Positions 61,921-64,000 of a DNA stretch of 64,000 bases are shown here, in pieces. The DNA comes from Klebsiella pneumoniae (GTDB lineage: Bacteria; Pseudomonadota; Gammaproteobacteria; Ga0077536): contig CAMAXW010000013.1 in assembly GCA_945862315.1 (NCBI GenBank), positions 1-64,000 on the forward strand. Direction: 5' to 3'. The translations under genes and the position numbers were made by a program. The first letter of the stretch is position 1, and each line of letters opens with the position of its first letter. The notes under the pieces were generated by a model. The model searched no databases and was not told where the DNA came from. It worked only from the letters and a program-made list of their open reading frames with translations.

Positions 61921-64000
61921 ATGGCTGAAATTACCGTTCGCGAATTCGCGAATGTCGTGGGCGTTCCTGTTGAGCGATTGATCGCGCAGCTTAATGAGGC
62001 CGGGCTTGTCGGCAAGCTAGCGGAGTCCCCCATCGCCGAGCAGGAAAAAAGTCAGTTACTGACTTACTTACGCCGGCTGCACGGGAAAGACGACGCTTCC
62101 GCGGAACCGAGCAAAATCACGCTGAGCCGCAAAACGGTCAGTGAGATCAAAATCCCAGCCGACAAGGGTAAAATTCGCTCGCGACTGGTGAAACCGGGCG
62201 TGGCCGCGAAGACCGTTGCCGTAGAGTTCCGCCGCACGCGCACCTACGTCAAACGCAGTGTGGTGACCGAGGAAGAAGCCGCCAAGGTAGAAAAAGAGCA
62301 CGGCGTTGCGGGGCCTGAGGGCTTGGCAATAACGGACTTGAGTCCCATGCCGGCGGTTGCCGAATTTGAACTCGTGGCCGAACCCGAGATCCACATCCCG
62401 GAACCCGTTGCGGAAGTGGCGCCAGAGCCCGAACCTGTGCTCGTGGCACCGGAGCCAGAACCCGTGGCTGCGGCCCCGCAGGAGGTCGAACCGCCCGCAC
62501 CTAAATCTGAGGCCAGACCCCATTCGGCACCGGCAGCACGTCCGCGTCCGGAGACTCCCGCACCGCGTCAGGGCGAGCGCCGTGATGCTCCAGCGGGTGC
62601 GGATAAGTCGCGCTTTGGTCGCAAAGAACTCCACGTTGCCACCGACAAATCGGGTCGGCGGAAGAAAAAAGCGCCAATGCAGCGGCGTTTTGTGCCGCAA
62701 AACACCGGCAAACACGCTTTCGAACGGCCCACCGCGCCGGTGGTGCGCGAGGTACTCATTCCCGAAAGCCTCACGGTTGCAGAGCTAGCGCAGAGCATGT
62801 CGGTGAAAGCGGCTGAAGTCATCAAAGTCATGATGAATCTCGGCACGATGGTGACCATTAACCAGATGATCGACCAAGACACGGCGGTCGTCGTGGTCGA
62901 AGAGATGGGGCACAAGCCAAAGTTACTGCGTGAGAATGCATTAGAGGAAGATTTGCTCGAGAAGGCTGCGGGTGGCGACCAAAATGCGCGCGCCCCAGTG
63001 GTGACGATCATGGGCCACGTCGACCATGGCAAAACTTCCTTACTGGATTACATTCGCAAATCACAGGTCGCCGCGGGCGAAGCGGGCGGGATTACCCAGC
63101 ACATTGGTGCTTATCGCGTAACCACCGACTTAGGACCGATCACTTTTCTGGACACCCCAGGTCACGAAGCCTTTACCGCCATGCGCGCGCGCGGCGCCAA
63201 AGTCACTGACATCGTCATTCTGGTGGTGGCGGCCGACGACGGCGTGATGCCGCAAACCGAAGAAGCGGTCAAACACGCCCGAGCGGCCAAAGTACCGCTT
63301 ATCGTTGCCATCAATAAAATTGATAAGGGTGGTGCGGACTTCGACCGAGTGCGTCAGGAACTCTCCCAAATTGGCGTGAACTCCGAAGAGTGGGGTGGCG
63401 ATACGCTGTTTGTGCCGGTATCGGCTAAGACTGGGCAGGGCGTTGACACGCTGCTGCAGACCATTTCGCTACAATCAGAGGTCCTTGAGCTTAAAGCTGC
63501 CGACACCGGCCCGGCCAAGGGCGTGGTGCTGGAATCGCGGCTCGATAAGGGTCGTGGTCCTATTGCGACGATTCTGGTCCAGCGTGGCGAGTTGCGGCGC
63601 GGCGATGTATTGCTAACCGGCACGGAGTTTGGCCGCATTCGGGCCATGCTTGACGCCGCCGGTAACCCCATTGAGTCGGCGGGGCCGTCGATTCCGGTTG
63701 AGGTGCTGGGTTTGTCCGGTACCCCCAACGCAGGGGAAGACGCGATGGTCGTCGACGACGAGCGCAAAGCTCGCGAAATCGCTTTCTTCCGACTGGATAA
63801 AGGCCGCGAAACCAAGCTGGCACGTCAGCAGGCTTCCAAACTAGAGAACGCCTTCCAGCAGATGAAAGAAGGCGAGAGCACCTCGCTGCGTATCCTGATT
63901 AAAAGCGACGTGCAGGGCTCCGCGGAAGCGCTCTCCGAGTCGCTGTCACGGCTTAGCACGGACGAAGTTAGGGTGGAAATTGTGGCCAGCGGTGTGGGCG
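61921..64000 (+). CDS. infB: Translation initiation factor IF-2 (3' part outside window)
   Basis: Opens with [16 protein letters not shown] and runs off the window after about 693 codons. An N-terminal IF2 domain is followed by a low-complexity charged linker ([14 protein letters not shown], about residues 140-215), a second N-terminal IF2 domain, and the GTPase domain with GHVDHGKTS (about residue 365), DTPGH and NKID. IF-2 brings fMet-tRNA to the 30S subunit. Placed directly after nusA, as in all operons of this type. The C-terminal domains that bind fMet-tRNA are outside the window. Confidence 0.97.
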   Translation, partial: MAEITVREFANVVGVPVERLIAQLNEAGLVGKLAESPIAEQEKSQLLTYLRRLHGKDDASAEPSKITLSRKTVSEIKIPADKGKIRSRLVKPGVAAKTVAVEFRRTRTYVKRSVVTEEEAAKVEKEHGVAGPEGLAITDLSPMPAVAEFELVAEPEIHIPEPVAEVAPEPEPVLVAPEPEPVAAAPQEVEPPAPKSEARPHSAPAARPRPETPAPRQGERRDAPAGADKSRFGRKELHVATDKSGRRKKKAPMQRRFVPQNTGKHAFERPTAPVVREVLIPESLTVAELAQSMSVKAAEVIKVMMNLGTMVTINQMIDQDTAVVVVEEMGHKPKLLRENALEEDLLEKAAGGDQNARAPVVTIMGHVDHGKTSLLDYIRKSQVAAGEAGGITQHIGAYRVTTDLGPITFLDTPGHEAFTAMRARGAKVTDIVILVVAADDGVMPQTEEAVKHARAAKVPLIVAINKIDKGGADFDRVRQELSQIGVNSEEWGGDTLFVPVSAKTGQGVDTLLQTISLQSEVLELKAADTGPAKGVVLESRLDKGRGPIATILVQRGELRRGDVLLTGTEFGRIRAMLDAAGNPIESAGPSIPVEVLGLSGTPNAGEDAMVVDDERKAREIAFFRLDKGRETKLARQQASKLENAFQQMKEGESTSLRILIKSDVQGSAEALSESLSRLSTDEVRVEIVASGVG

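Overview
The window is about 62% GC chromosomal DNA from a gammaproteobacterium (a betaproteobacterium is less likely). The evidence is gene order: mltD, a yafS-type methyltransferase, rnhA and dnaQ lie together; surE-pcm-nlpD is intact but has no rpoS after nlpD; and an initiator tRNA precedes rimP-nusA-infB, as metY does in Escherichia coli. Catabolic genes (an acyl-CoA dehydrogenase pair, a Baeyer-Villiger monooxygenase remnant, a D-aminoacylase, a luciferase-type oxidoreductase and a hydantoinase B remnant) suggest an environmental heterotroph. The species cannot be named from this sequence.

Layout. 1-791: end of a D-aminoacylase gene. 1447-8177: a TonB-dependent uptake module (DUF2946 protein, TonB, receptor, PepSY membrane protein, ExbB, ExbD). 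8255-18051: an accessory island with a truncated monooxygenase, a 2,792-residue repeat protein and copies of a 23-bp motif, one of them inside a 385-bp tandem duplication that copies the end of the alkA gene. 18026-25281: alkA, a 2-hydroxyacid dehydrogenase, a tubulin-tyrosine-ligase-like protein, a flavin oxidoreductase and two acyl-CoA dehydrogenases. 25444-28681: methanethiol oxidase (SBP56) followed by a fused SCO-MauG protein. 28885-33377: a lipid-flavoured cluster (phosphatidylserine decarboxylase, membrane-anchored aminotransferase, Mpo1-like protein, LpxH-like phosphoesterase). 33496-46853: mostly housekeeping genes (MMPL exporter, HtpX, HisN-like, NMN adenylyltransferase-Nudix, SDR, EgtB, TANGO2-like, Apt, MltD, RNase H, DnaQ, GrxD). 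47064-54066: small membrane proteins, argD-argF-surE-pcm-nlpD, adk and a histone-H1-like gene. 54290-64000: PBP1b, orphan FliK-like and FlhB-like genes, a GYF_2/pentapeptide protein, initiator tRNA, rimP, nusA and the start of infB.

How the genes work together. TonB, ExbB and ExbD energise the outer-membrane receptor, and the PepSY protein probably handles the imported metal in the inner membrane. The SCO half of the SCO-MauG fusion would supply copper, and its MauG half electrons or maturation, for methanethiol oxidase. apt, the TANGO2-like gene and egtB form one minus-strand operon, and argD-argF-surE-pcm-nlpD one plus-strand operon. RimP, NusA and IF2 form the conserved translation and transcription operon behind the initiator tRNA.

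No CRISPR array, integrase, transposase gene, toxin-antitoxin pair or recognised defence system was found. The most unusual items are the giant repeat protein bracketed by direct copies of the 23-bp motif, the bacterial TTL-like protein, the mtoX/SCO-MauG fusion locus, and the lipid-type cluster around the membrane-anchored aminotransferase. All functional calls come from reading the translated sequences; no database search was run.
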